From contig NZ_JAUVVF010000006.1 in assembly GCF_030604785.1 (NCBI RefSeq), positions 35,641 to 99,640 on the forward strand: DNA of 64,000 nucleotides, read 5' to 3'. Both the position numbers and the translations under genes were made by a program. This stretch comes from Paracoccus sp. (in: a-proteobacteria). GTDB taxonomy: Bacteria; Pseudomonadota; Alphaproteobacteria; Rhodobacterales; Rhodobacteraceae. Under the pieces are notes generated by a model. It did not search any database and was not told where the DNA came from. It saw only the letters and a list, made by a program, of their open reading frames with translations. Shown in pieces: positions 20,127-29,560 of the stretch (positions within the stretch are counted from its first letter, which is position 1; every line of letters starts with the position of its first letter).

Positions 20127-20902
20127 GCTAGCGCCTCCAGCAAGGCGCCATGCAGGCGGGGGCCTGCGACGATCAGCCCGTCCACCATCGCGCGCGGGCT
20201 GTTGAAGCGCATGACCCCCCCGCGCCGGTCGCTGACGCGCGCGCCTGCGCGTTCCGCGATCAGCGCGCCTGCGGCAATGTCCCATTCCCAAGCCGCCCGC
20301 AGCGACAGGGCCGCGTCGAAGCGCCCCTCGGCCGCAAGGCACAGCCGCCATGCCAGCGAGGACCGGAATTCGCGCCGGAAGGGCGGCACGATGCCGCCGC
20401 GCCAGTTTTCGGCTTCGGTCACGGCGCGATAGGTCAGCACCCGCGCGCCGTCTATCCCGGCATCCGAAGGCTTCAGCGGCTGGCCGTTCAGCAGTGCGGG
20501 ACCGTCCTCGCGCGCGGTGTAGGTCAGGCCCTGCGCGGGCAGATGGACCACCGCCGCGACGATCCGTTCGCCGCGCGCCACGGCCAGCGAATGGGCGAAA
20601 CTGTCCTGCCCGTCGATGAAGGCGCGGGTGCCGTCGATCGGGTCGATGATGAAGCAATGCTCGGCATCCAGCCGCGCCGGGTCGGCCTCGGATTCCTCGG
20701 AAAGCCAGCCATAGCCGGGCCGCGCGCCCATCAGTCGCGCGGCCAGCGCGTCATTCACGGCCAGATCCGCCTCGGTCACGGGACCCGCATCGCCGCCCTT
20801 GTCCCACGCCTTGGGATCGCGTCGCCAATAGCCAAGCGCGATCCGGCCCGCCTGTTCGGCGGCTTCGGCCAACAGGGCCAGATCGGCCTCAGGCGCCGGC
20901 AA
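20123..20902 (-). CDS. Inositol monophosphatase family, 3'(2'),5'-bisphosphate nucleotidase CysQ-like
   Basis: DPIDGTRAFIDGQDSFAHSLAVARG, WEWDIAAGALIAERAG. Confidence 0.88.
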   Translation of the reverse strand: MPAPEADLALLAEAAEQAGRIALGYWRRDPKAWDKGGDAGPVTEADLAVNDALAARLMGARPGYGWLSEESEADPARLDAEHCFIIDPIDGTRAFIDGQDSFAHSLAVARGERIVAAVVHLPAQGLTYTAREDGPALLNGQPLKPSDAGIDGARVLTYRAVTEAENWRGGIVPPFRREFRSSLAWRLCLAAEGRFDAALSLRAAWEWDIAAGALIAERAGARVSDRRGGVMRFNSPRAMVDGLIVAGPRLHGALLEALA

Positions 20903-22253
20903 GCGTCATGCCCTCTACCAGCAGGCTGGGAACCTCGATCCCGCGCCACGGCAGCGCGTCATCGGCGGCGATCATGCCGCGCAGCATGTCGCGCAGATTG
21001 CCCGCGATGGTGCATTCGTTGACGGGATAGGCGATCTGCCCGTTCTCGACCCAGAACCCCGCCGCCCCGCGCGAGTAATCGCCGGTCGTCGGGTTGATCG
21101 ACGCGCCCAGCATCGAGGTCACGACCAGCCCGCGCCCCATCTGCGCGATCAGCGCCTGCTGGTCGCCCTGCCCGGGCGTCAGGATCACGTTGGAATGGCT
21201 GGGCGAAGGCGACGAGGCCAGACCGCGCGCCGCCGATCCGGTGCTGGCCATGCCCAGCTTGCGTGCGGAGGCCAGATCCAGCGTCCAGCCCTTCAGCGCA
21301 CCCTTTTCCACGATGGCGCGGCGCTGCGTCGGCAGCCCCTCGGCGTCGAAGGGCCGCGAGGATGCGTAGCGCGGGCGCAGCGGGTCCTCGATCAGGTCCA
21401 TGCCTTCGGGCAGGATCGCCTCGCCCAGATCGCGGCGCAGCCAGCTTGCGCCCCGCGCGATGGCGCTGCCATTGACCGCCGACAACAGATGGCCGATCAG
21501 CGATCCCGCGACCCGCACGTCATAGAGGATCGGAAAGGCGCCCGTGGGCGGCTTCCTGGCGCCCGCCCGCGCCAGCGTGCGTTCGGCGGCCAGAAGGCCG
21601 ATCTCCTCGGGCTGGGGAAGGTCCTCGGCGAAGACGCGGGATTCGCCCGCGTAATCGCGTTCCATGCCCAGCCCCTCGCCGGTTATGGCCACGACTGATA
21701 GCGCATGGCCGGTGCGCGAATAGCCGCCCGAAAACCCGTTCGAGGCCGCAAGCCACATCCGCCTGCGGCTGTAGCTGGCATTGGCGCTTTCGACCTGGCT
21801 GATGCCCCTGACCGCCAGTGCGGCGGCCTCGGCGCGCAGGGCCGTGTCCTGCAATCCGGCAGGCTCGGGTTCGGGTGCGTTTTCGGCCAGTTCCAGCCCT
21901 TCGGCATCGCGGCGCGGCGACAGCTGGTCGGGATCGGCCAGACCGAGCGTGTCATCGACGGGCGCCTCGCGCGCCATGGCGACGGCGCGTTCGGCCATGC
22001 GGGCGATCGCCTCGGCGCTGTGATCCGAGGACGAGACCGCCGCCTGCCGCCCGCCGATCAGCACGCGCAGGCCGATTTCCAGCCCCTCGGCGCGTTCGGC
22101 CTGTTCCAGCGCCCCGGCCCGCACGTCGATGCTGACCGAGCGGCCGTCGACGGCCAGCGCGTCGGCCTGATCCGCGCCCGCACGCTGCGCGGCATCGATC
22201 AGGGTCTCGGCAAGGCGCCTCAGGCGGTCGCGGTCGGGGGTCTGGATCGTCAT
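20889..22253 (-). CDS. TldD/PmbA family metalloprotease
   Basis: PmbA-like GYSRTGHALSVVAITGEGLGMERDY, NVILTPGQ, TGDYSRGAAGFWVENGQIAYPVNECTIAGNLRDML. Confidence 0.93.
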   Translation of the reverse strand: MTIQTPDRDRLRRLAETLIDAAQRAGADQADALAVDGRSVSIDVRAGALEQAERAEGLEIGLRVLIGGRQAAVSSSDHSAEAIARMAERAVAMAREAPVDDTLGLADPDQLSPRRDAEGLELAENAPEPEPAGLQDTALRAEAAALAVRGISQVESANASYSRRRMWLAASNGFSGGYSRTGHALSVVAITGEGLGMERDYAGESRVFAEDLPQPEEIGLLAAERTLARAGARKPPTGAFPILYDVRVAGSLIGHLLSAVNGSAIARGASWLRRDLGEAILPEGMDLIEDPLRPRYASSRPFDAEGLPTQRRAIVEKGALKGWTLDLASARKLGMASTGSAARGLASSPSPSHSNVILTPGQGDQQALIAQMGRGLVVTSMLGASINPTTGDYSRGAAGFWVENGQIAYPVNECTIAGNLRDMLRGMIAADDALPWRGIEVPSLLVEGMTLAGA

Positions 22254-22292
22254 GGTCGGGGCTCGGGTCGTTCTTGCGCGGGGGCGTTGACG

Positions 22293-22321
22293 AAAAAAGG
22301 CCGGGGCTCTGCGCCCCGGCC
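22293..22321 (-). terminator. Intrinsic terminator downstream of the DUF2125 gene
   Basis: 9-bp perfect stem GGCCGGGGC-TCTGC-GCCCCGGCC with A6 on the plus strand (T6 on the transcribed minus strand). Confidence 0.85.
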
Positions 22322-22344
22322 GTTCGGTTATCCGGCTATGCCTG

Positions 22345-23850
22345 TCACTTGACCTGCTGGCCGTTGGCGAAGATCGATCCGTCCTGCCGGAACTCCATCT
22401 CGGTGCGCAGGCGGTTCTGGTCGCCATCGACCGGGCGGGCGAACATGGCCATCATCATCCGCGCGCCCATGACCTGGTCCTGCGGCACGACGCCCATCGC
22501 GACCAGCGTATCCAGCAGCGTGTTCACGCCGGTGAAATCGCCGGTCATGCGGCCCTCGGGCATGGTCGGGTCGTCGCCAAAGGTCAGCGCGCCCGTCACC
22601 TCGGCCGTGGCGCCGACGGCGGCGACCGCAATGCGGTTCACGTTCAGGCTGAGCGGCATCAGCGGCGGCGTCTCGGGCATGGCCTCGTCAGCCGTCATCA
22701 GGTCGGCGGTCAGCATCAGCTTGCCGTCCACATCGATGTTCAGGCTGGCCGGGTCGCGGGGCATCTGCTGCTCGGGGTCGAACATCGACCACAGCGATTC
22801 GTCCAGCGTCATCTGGTCCAGCACGTAGCGCAGCGCGAAGGGCTGCGGCTGATCGCTGGCCAGAAGCGGCATGACCAGACGCGTCGTCACCTCGGCGATG
22901 TCATAGGACATGGTTATGCCAAGGGCCGGGTTCTCGGTGGTCAGGGCCATCCCCGTGCCGCCGCCGCCGATCTCGAGCCCGTCGGCCGACATCTTCACCG
23001 CCAGTTCGCTGGTGGCCGCCGCAAAGCTGCCGCTGCCCTGTTGCGGCTCACCCATGGGATCGTTGCCGTCGCTGGCGAAATTCGCGGTGATCGCGCCGGT
23101 TCTCATGGTCACGTCAGCCGTCAGGCCGGCGCGCAGCGCGGCCGAGGGATCGGCGTCCATGCTGGTGCCGTCGCCGGGGGTAAAGCCGGTGCCGGTCGCT
23201 TCCAGCGCCTCGATCCGCAGGCTGGCCTCGACATTCTGCACTTCGGGCCCGGCCTCGTCGTTGCGCGTGGCGGCAAAGGTCAGGTCGGTGCTGTCGGCGC
23301 GGAAGGTGAAGTCCTGCTCGTTGCCGGTCTCAAGCAGGCGGATCGCCTGGGCGCCTTCAAGGCCGGTCATGGTCAGGACCAGCGGCGTCTGGTCGGCCAG
23401 ATCGGTGGTGGTGCCGGTCAGGCGCAGTTCCGGCACGGTCGAGGCATGACGCATATCCTCGACGGTGCCGCTGGACAGCGTCTGGTTGCCCGGCATCTGC
23501 AGGACAAGGTCCATGCCGCTTTCCTCGCCCGACGGATCGGTGAAGCGACCGGTCATGGTCATGTCGCCCTCGATGGTCGAGCGGACCTGACCGTCGCCCG
23601 CATCCTCGAAGACCATGCGCGGCAAGGTCGCCACGAAGCTGCCCTCGGCCTCGGGCGGGGCGCTGAGGGTGACGTTCTCCAGAACCAGACGGTCCCGGCC
23701 TTCATCGCGGTTGCCGATTTCGACCAGCGTTCCTGAATCGGTCAGGCTGCGTTCGATGTTGGCCCAGACATCCGCGGGGCTGAGATCGGCAAGGGCCGCG
23801 CCGGCCCCAAGGATCAGCGCAAGCGCCGATGTTGCAATGGGACGAAACAT
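22345..23850 (-). CDS. DUF2125-like exported protein
   Basis: Signal peptide MFRPIATSALALILGAGAALA; family assignment by overall resemblance, not searched. Confidence 0.7.
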   Translation of the reverse strand: MFRPIATSALALILGAGAALADLSPADVWANIERSLTDSGTLVEIGNRDEGRDRLVLENVTLSAPPEAEGSFVATLPRMVFEDAGDGQVRSTIEGDMTMTGRFTDPSGEESGMDLVLQMPGNQTLSSGTVEDMRHASTVPELRLTGTTTDLADQTPLVLTMTGLEGAQAIRLLETGNEQDFTFRADSTDLTFAATRNDEAGPEVQNVEASLRIEALEATGTGFTPGDGTSMDADPSAALRAGLTADVTMRTGAITANFASDGNDPMGEPQQGSGSFAAATSELAVKMSADGLEIGGGGTGMALTTENPALGITMSYDIAEVTTRLVMPLLASDQPQPFALRYVLDQMTLDESLWSMFDPEQQMPRDPASLNIDVDGKLMLTADLMTADEAMPETPPLMPLSLNVNRIAVAAVGATAEVTGALTFGDDPTMPEGRMTGDFTGVNTLLDTLVAMGVVPQDQVMGARMMMAMFARPVDGDQNRLRTEMEFRQDGSIFANGQQVK

Positions 23851-23924
23851 GGCTGATACCTTTCGCAAGACAAATCCGAGCATGATTTCTGGCACAGGCA
23901 GGCCCAAAGGGAAAGAGGCAGGGG

Positions 23925-24545
23925 ATGATCGGCACCGAGCGTCTGTCGGGCGGCGAAATGGCGCTCATCACCCTCGACCGGCCCGGAAAGGCCAATGCCC
24001 TGGCCGAAGAGATGCTGCGTGCCCTGATCGCCGCCTTCGACAAGGCCGAGGCAGAGCGGGTGAAGGCCGTCATCCTGACCGGAACCGGCAAGGTCTTTTC
24101 GGCGGGGGCTGATCTGGATGCCGCGCGGGCCGGGCTGGCGCAGTCGGATCTGTGGACGGCCTTGTCGGGGCGGGTGGCATCGATGCCCTGCCTGACCATC
24201 GCGGCGCTGAACGGCACGATGGCGGGCGGGTCATTCGGGATGGGGCTGGCCTGCGACATCCGGCTGGCCGTCCCCGAGGCGCAGTTCTTCTATCCGGTGA
24301 TGCGGCTGGGTTATCAGCCGCCTCAGGGCGACCCCGAGCGGCTGGCCGCGCTGATCGGACCGTCGCGGGCGCGCATGATCCTGATGGGCGGTGCGCGGAT
24401 CGGCAGCGACGAGGCGTTGTCATGGGGTCTGATCGACCGCATCCACGACCGCAGTGCGCTGCTGGTTGCGGCGCAGGATCTGGCGGCGGCGGCTTTGTCG
24501 GCTTCGGCCGATCACGTGGCGGCTCTGAAGGCCCGGCTGGCGTGA
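23925..24545 (+). CDS. Enoyl-CoA hydratase/isomerase family protein
   Basis: AVILTGTGKVFSAGADL, NGTMAGGSFGMGLACDIRLA. Confidence 0.9.
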   Translation: MIGTERLSGGEMALITLDRPGKANALAEEMLRALIAAFDKAEAERVKAVILTGTGKVFSAGADLDAARAGLAQSDLWTALSGRVASMPCLTIAALNGTMAGGSFGMGLACDIRLAVPEAQFFYPVMRLGYQPPQGDPERLAALIGPSRARMILMGGARIGSDEALSWGLIDRIHDRSALLVAAQDLAAAALSASADHVAALKARLA

Positions 24546-24572
24546 CAGCACCAGCAGGTTTGTCCAGCCGCG

Positions 24573-25001
24573 TCAGAAGCCGAGGCTGCTGTAATAGACT
24601 TCGGCCTCGCGGTCGGTCGTGTAGCCCACGCCCGAGGCGATGATGCAGCTGGTATCGTCCTCGCGCGGGGCAACGACGCTCCAGGTGCCCATGATGTCCG
24701 AGGCCCAGAGCTCGGTCCCCTCGGCGCCGGCCGTGACGATCACCTCCTCGGCGAAGTCATGGCGCAGGGTAAAGGCGATCTCGTCGTCGCTGGCGCAATA
24801 GGGCTGGTCCTGCGTGGCCTCGGCCGAGACGGGCAGCTCTTCGATCAGGCGCAGCAGGTCGGGGGCGGGGATGTCGGCCATGGCGGACCAGCTTTCGACC
24901 GCGCCTCCGGGGCTGGCCTTGGCGGCGGCGGGCAGGACCGACAGCAGCGCGACGCTGCCGGCCAGTCCAAGGCGGGCGATGCGGTTGGCGATGCGGTTCA
25001 T
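24573..25001 (-). CDS. Hypothetical secreted protein
   Basis: Signal peptide MNRIANRIARLGLAGSVALLSVLPAAAKA; two cysteines in the mature part; no family recognised. Confidence 0.65.
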   Translation of the reverse strand: MNRIANRIARLGLAGSVALLSVLPAAAKASPGGAVESWSAMADIPAPDLLRLIEELPVSAEATQDQPYCASDDEIAFTLRHDFAEEVIVTAGAEGTELWASDIMGTWSVVAPREDDTSCIIASGVGYTTDREAEVYYSSLGF

Positions 25002-25088
25002 GGTCTGGCCTTTCTGTTTCCGTTCGGTCAGGGTTGACATCGCAAAAACGCAAGGGCCCGAAAGGCAGTTCCGGTGACGTAGGGTCAG

Positions 25089-26495
25089 TCACGCCCAGTT
25101 GCGGCACAGTTGCAGGCGCGCGACCAGCCCCTGTCCGTCGCGCAGGAAGTCCAGCCGCCCCCCGTGCTGGGCCGCCACGGTCGAGACGATGGCAAGGCCC
25201 AGACCGACCCCGCTTGCGCCCTCGGCATTCTCGCCGCGCTGGAACGCGCCGGTCAGCCGCGCAAGGTCCGTATCGGACAGCGCCGAGCCACGATCGATCA
25301 CGCTGATGCGGGCATCGTCGGCATCGGCTTCCAGCGTGACATCGGCGGAACGCCCGTATTTCAGCGCGTTGTCGATGAGGTTTGTCAGTGCCCGCCGGAT
25401 CGAGGTCGGCTGCGCGCGCATCAGGATGGTCGGGTTCTCGACCAGAGGCCGGGTGATCGCCCGGGCGAACAGCGTGCCCGATGGCGCGGCGCGCGGCGGC
25501 GCAAGGCGCAGCGTCACGGGCAGGCCGACATCCTGGTAATCGGCCACGACCGCCTCGACCAGCGAGGTCAGAGAAATCTGGCGGAACGGCTCGGCCCCGA
25601 TCTCGGCGCGGGTATAGGTCAGCACGCCGTCGATCATGCTGGTCATCTCGTCGATGTCATGCTCCAGCCGGGCGCGCAGGGCCTCGTCCTCGATCAGGGC
25701 GCTGCGCAGGCGCAGGCGGGTGGCGGGCGTGCCCAGGTCGTGGCTGACCCCCGACAGGACCAGCGCCCGGTTTTCCAGCGCGGCGCGGTCCTGCGCGACA
25801 TAGGCGTTCACGGCCTCGGCGGTCTGGCGCAGTTCCTCGACCCCGCCGACGGGCAGGGCCGCATTGCGCGCCCGGTGATCGCGCAAGGCTGCGGCAAAGG
25901 CGGTGAAGGCGCCCGACACCTCGGCCACCCAACCGAGCAGCGCGGCCAAGGCGCCGATCGCCACCGCCCCCGCCAAGAGGCGTCTGTCAGAGGGCGCCGC
26001 GTCACAGCCCCAGATCGTCGCGCCCTCGACCCTGACCCAAGGGCCAGAGCCGGATTGAAGGTAAAGCTGCGGCTGGCTGCAGAATTGCGCCAGCGTCCGC
26101 GTGACCGACGCCAGACCCGCCGCCTGCCCCGTTCCGCCAAGGCTTTCCACCCGCGAGACCGGATACTGAATGTCGGGCGAATGCACGCGGATCGACAGGC
26201 GCAGCCCCTGCGACAGGTCGGGCCGCCCGCCACCGGTCAGGGCCAGCACGGTTTCGTGCCAGCCGGGCGCCAGGGGCGGCGGCTCGCGCAGCGGGGTCAG
26301 GGTCGTGCCCAGAGGCGTCGGGCCGCCATTCACCAGGCTGTCATGCAGCGCCAGCCCCGTCACATAGGCCCGCGACAGGTGATCGCGCCATGCGGCATCG
26401 CTGGAGGTCCACAGCCAGGTCGCGCCCGCCCCGGCCAGCATCGCCAGCACGACCCACAGGCTGGCCAGCACCCGAAGGCTGGGCCGCCTAGTCAT
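25089..26495 (-). CDS. EnvZ-like sensor histidine kinase
   Basis: H-box SGVSHDLGTPATRLRLRSAL, N-box NLIDNALKYG, G-box GVGLGLAIV. Confidence 0.92.
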   Translation of the reverse strand: MTRRPSLRVLASLWVVLAMLAGAGATWLWTSSDAAWRDHLSRAYVTGLALHDSLVNGGPTPLGTTLTPLREPPPLAPGWHETVLALTGGGRPDLSQGLRLSIRVHSPDIQYPVSRVESLGGTGQAAGLASVTRTLAQFCSQPQLYLQSGSGPWVRVEGATIWGCDAAPSDRRLLAGAVAIGALAALLGWVAEVSGAFTAFAAALRDHRARNAALPVGGVEELRQTAEAVNAYVAQDRAALENRALVLSGVSHDLGTPATRLRLRSALIEDEALRARLEHDIDEMTSMIDGVLTYTRAEIGAEPFRQISLTSLVEAVVADYQDVGLPVTLRLAPPRAAPSGTLFARAITRPLVENPTILMRAQPTSIRRALTNLIDNALKYGRSADVTLEADADDARISVIDRGSALSDTDLARLTGAFQRGENAEGASGVGLGLAIVSTVAAQHGGRLDFLRDGQGLVARLQLCRNWA

Positions 26496-27192
26496 CCGCC
26501 CGCGTCACTTCGGCGGCCAGCACATAACCGACCCCGCGTTCGGTGCGGATCAGGCCGGCATCGGTCTTTTGCCGCAGGCGGCCGACCAGCATGTCGATGG
26601 CCCGGCCCTCGGCGGCCTCGTCATCGTCCAGGGCGGCGGCGATCTCTTCGCGGGTCAGGGGGATCAGCGGATTGGCCAGAAAGACGCGCAGCAGCGCGGT
26701 CTCGCGTGCCGACAGCGTGACCTGCCAGCCGCCCGGCGCCGTCACCTCGTCGCGGCGCGCGTCATAGCGCCAGCCGCCAAAGCGCAGCACGCTGTCGCGG
26801 CGGCGGTGGATCAGGCTGGGCGCCCTGCCCGCCCGGCGCAGAACCGCACGGATGCGCGCCAGCAGCAGGTCGGGGTTGAAGGGCTTGGCGATGTAATCGT
26901 CGGCGCCGACCTCGTATCCGGCCATGCGCTGATGATCGGCCGACAGCGCGCTGACCATGATGATCGGCACGTCCTGCGCGGCCCGGATCTCGGCGCACAA
27001 GGCGACGCCGTCATCCTCGCCCAGGGACACGTCCAGCAGGATCAGATCGACGCGCCCCGATTTCAGCGCCGCCAGCGCGCCCGCGCGGCTTTCGGCCAGC
27101 GTCACATGCAGCCCCTGCCGTTGCAGATAGGCGGCCAGCATGGTGGCCATGTCGGCGTCGTCCTCGACCAGCAGCAGACGGTGCAGGCTCAT
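26488..27192 (-). CDS. OmpR/PhoB family response regulator
   Basis: LLLVEDDADMATML, LILLDVSLGEDDG, C-terminal winged helix IDMLVGRLRQKTDAGLIRTERGVGYVL. Confidence 0.94.
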   Translation of the reverse strand: MSLHRLLLVEDDADMATMLAAYLQRQGLHVTLAESRAGALAALKSGRVDLILLDVSLGEDDGVALCAEIRAAQDVPIIMVSALSADHQRMAGYEVGADDYIAKPFNPDLLLARIRAVLRRAGRAPSLIHRRRDSVLRFGGWRYDARRDEVTAPGGWQVTLSARETALLRVFLANPLIPLTREEIAAALDDDEAAEGRAIDMLVGRLRQKTDAGLIRTERGVGYVLAAEVTRADD

Positions 27193-27235
27193 TCGGTTCC
27201 CCCTCGGCGGATCGTCATAGCAGGGTCGCGGCGGG

Positions 27236-27257
27236 TTTCGTAACAGTTTGTAACGAA
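27236..27257. promoter_or_regulatory. Candidate OmpR-family binding repeat TTTCGTAACAGTTTGTAACGAA
   Basis: Tandem GTAAC half-sites 10 bp apart in the divergent region between the response regulator and the sugar ABC operon. Confidence 0.5.
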
Positions 27258-27374
27258 GCGCCGCGAAATCTGTCCGGCGCATGGCCGCCATGCATTGCAC
27301 GAATGCCCGCCTGTTTGGCATCTTCCGGATCAGGCAGGGCCAAGGTCCCTGCGCTGAAAGATCTGGGAGGATCC

Positions 27375-28616
27375 ATGAAGCTGAAAACCGTTCTGGCGGC
27401 CTCGACCGCCGTGATGATGGCTGGCCCGGTGCTGGCCAATCCGCAGGCCGAAGTGCTGCATTGGTGGACCTCGGGCGGCGAGGCCCGCTCGGTCGCCGTC
27501 CTGCAGGAGCAGTTCGCCGCCGAGGGCGGCACCTGGACCGACATGCCCGTCGCGGGCGGTGGCGGCGATGCGGCGATGACCGCCCTGCGCGCCCGCGTCC
27601 TGTCGGGCAATGCGCCGACCGCCGTGCAGCTGAAGGGTCCGGCGATCCAGGAATGGTATGAAGAGACCGGCCTTGCCGATATCGGTGCCGTGGCCGAAGA
27701 GAACGGCTGGGCCGACGTCCTGCCCGCCCAGATCGCCGAGCACATGAAATGCGAGGGCGAATGGTGCGCCGCGCCGGTGAACGTGCACCGCGTCAACTGG
27801 ATCTGGGGCAACAAGCAGATCCTGGACGAGCACGGCATCGAGATGCCGACCACCTGGGACGAATTCAACGCCGCCGCCGCGAAGCTTCAGGAAGCCGGCG
27901 TGACGCCGCTGGCCCATGGCGGTCAGGCCTGGCAGGACGCCACCGTCTTCGAGACCGTCGTTCTGGGCATCGGAGGGCCGGAATTCTTCCAGCAGGCGCT
28001 GGTCGATCTGGACCCCGAGGCGCTGACCTCGGACACGATGAAGCAGGTCTTTGACCAGATGCGCACGATCCGCGGCTATGTCGATCCGAACTTCTCTGGC
28101 CGCGACTGGAACCTGGCCACCGCCATGGTGATGAACGGCGAGGCCGCTTTCCAGATCATGGGCGACTGGGCCAAGGGCGAGTTCCTGGCGGCCGGGAAAG
28201 AGCCGGGCACCGATTTCGTCTGCGCGCAGACCCCGGGCAACGGCTTTCTCTACAACGTGGACAGCTTCGCCTTCTTCAACGTCGAGGGTGACGACAAGCA
28301 GCAGGGCCAGGCCCTTCTGGCGCGCCTGATCATGGGCGAGGACTTCCAGAAGACCTTCAACCTGAACAAGGGCTCGATCCCGGCACGCACCGACGTGGCT
28401 CTGGACGAGTTCGACAGCTGCGCCGTCGCCTCGGCCGAGGCGATGAATGCCGGCGCCCAGGACGGTTCGCTGCTGCCCAGCTATGCCCACGGCATGGCGC
28501 TGCGCGGCGCCCCGGCCGGTGCGATCACCGATGTGGTGACCGCGCATTTCAACAGCGACATGTCGTCGGATGACGCCGTGCAACAACTGGCCGACGCCGT
28601 CGCCAACGCGATGTAA
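27375..28616 (+). CDS. Sugar (probably glucose-type) ABC transporter substrate-binding protein
   Basis: Signal peptide, EVLHWWTSGGEARSVAVLQEQF; followed by permeases, ATPase and glk. Confidence 0.92.
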   Translation: MKLKTVLAASTAVMMAGPVLANPQAEVLHWWTSGGEARSVAVLQEQFAAEGGTWTDMPVAGGGGDAAMTALRARVLSGNAPTAVQLKGPAIQEWYEETGLADIGAVAEENGWADVLPAQIAEHMKCEGEWCAAPVNVHRVNWIWGNKQILDEHGIEMPTTWDEFNAAAAKLQEAGVTPLAHGGQAWQDATVFETVVLGIGGPEFFQQALVDLDPEALTSDTMKQVFDQMRTIRGYVDPNFSGRDWNLATAMVMNGEAAFQIMGDWAKGEFLAAGKEPGTDFVCAQTPGNGFLYNVDSFAFFNVEGDDKQQGQALLARLIMGEDFQKTFNLNKGSIPARTDVALDEFDSCAVASAEAMNAGAQDGSLLPSYAHGMALRGAPAGAITDVVTAHFNSDMSSDDAVQQLADAVANAM

Positions 28617-28629
28617 TCCCGGCCCGACT

Positions 28630-28670
28630 GCCCCGCGCCATGCCGCACGGCCCTTGGCGCGGGGCTTTTT
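28630..28670 (+). terminator. Intergenic terminator/attenuator-like hairpin after the substrate-binding protein gene
   Basis: 11-bp perfect stem GCCCCGCGCCA...TGGCGCGGGGC followed by TTTTT. Confidence 0.85.
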
Positions 28671-28678
28671 CTTTGGGG

Positions 28679-29560
28679 ATGCCTGACATGGAATGGCTTG
28701 AACGCAACGTGCCCAAGCTGGTCTTGGCGCCGTCCTTCGTGGCGATCCTGGTCTTCGTCTACGGCTTCATCGCCTGGACCGCCTGGATCAGCTTTACCCG
28801 CTCGCGGCTGATGCCGCGCTACGAACTGGACGGCTTCATCCAGTATGAACGCCTCTTTGCCGCGCCGCGCTGGGACGTGGCGATGAACAACCTGTTCATC
28901 TTCGGCGGACTTTTCATCGTGATCTCGATGGTCATCGGTCTCGCGCTGGCGATCTTCCTCGATCAGAAGATCCGGGCCGAGGGCGTCTTGCGGACGATCT
29001 ACCTCTATCCCATGGCGCTGTCGCTGATCGTGACGGGGACGGCGTGGAAATGGATCCTCAACCCCGGACTGGGCGTGCAGGAAATGGTGCGCGGCTGGGG
29101 ATTCGAGAATTTCGCCTTCGACTGGCTGATCCGGCCCGACATGGCGATCTACACCATCGTCCTGGCCGCCGTCTGGCAGGCCTCGGGCTTCGTGATGGCG
29201 CTGTTCCTGGCGGGCCTGCGGTCGGTCGATACCGAGATCATCCGCGCAGCCCAGGTGGACGGCATCCCGACCCATCGCATCTATTCCGCGATCATCATCC
29301 CGACCATGGCCCCGATCTTCCTGTCGGCCTTCATCGTGCTGGCGCATCTGGCGATCAAGGCCTTCGACCTGGTCATCGCCCTGACCGGAGGCGGCCCCGG
29401 CTACGCCACCGACCTGCCCGCGACCTACATGTATGCGATGGCCTTCTCGCGCGGCGATCTGGGTCAGGCGGCGTCCAGCGCGATGATCATGATGATGGTC
29501 ATCTTCGCCATCGTGGTTCCCTATCTCTACAGCGAATTGAGGCCGCGCCGTGACCAGTAA
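28679..29560 (+). CDS. Sugar ABC transporter permease
   Basis: EAA-like loop EIIRAAQVDGIPTHRIYSAIIIPTMAP. Confidence 0.92.
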   Translation: MPDMEWLERNVPKLVLAPSFVAILVFVYGFIAWTAWISFTRSRLMPRYELDGFIQYERLFAAPRWDVAMNNLFIFGGLFIVISMVIGLALAIFLDQKIRAEGVLRTIYLYPMALSLIVTGTAWKWILNPGLGVQEMVRGWGFENFAFDWLIRPDMAIYTIVLAAVWQASGFVMALFLAGLRSVDTEIIRAAQVDGIPTHRIYSAIIIPTMAPIFLSAFIVLAHLAIKAFDLVIALTGGGPGYATDLPATYMYAMAFSRGDLGQAASSAMIMMMVIFAIVVPYLYSELRPRRDQ

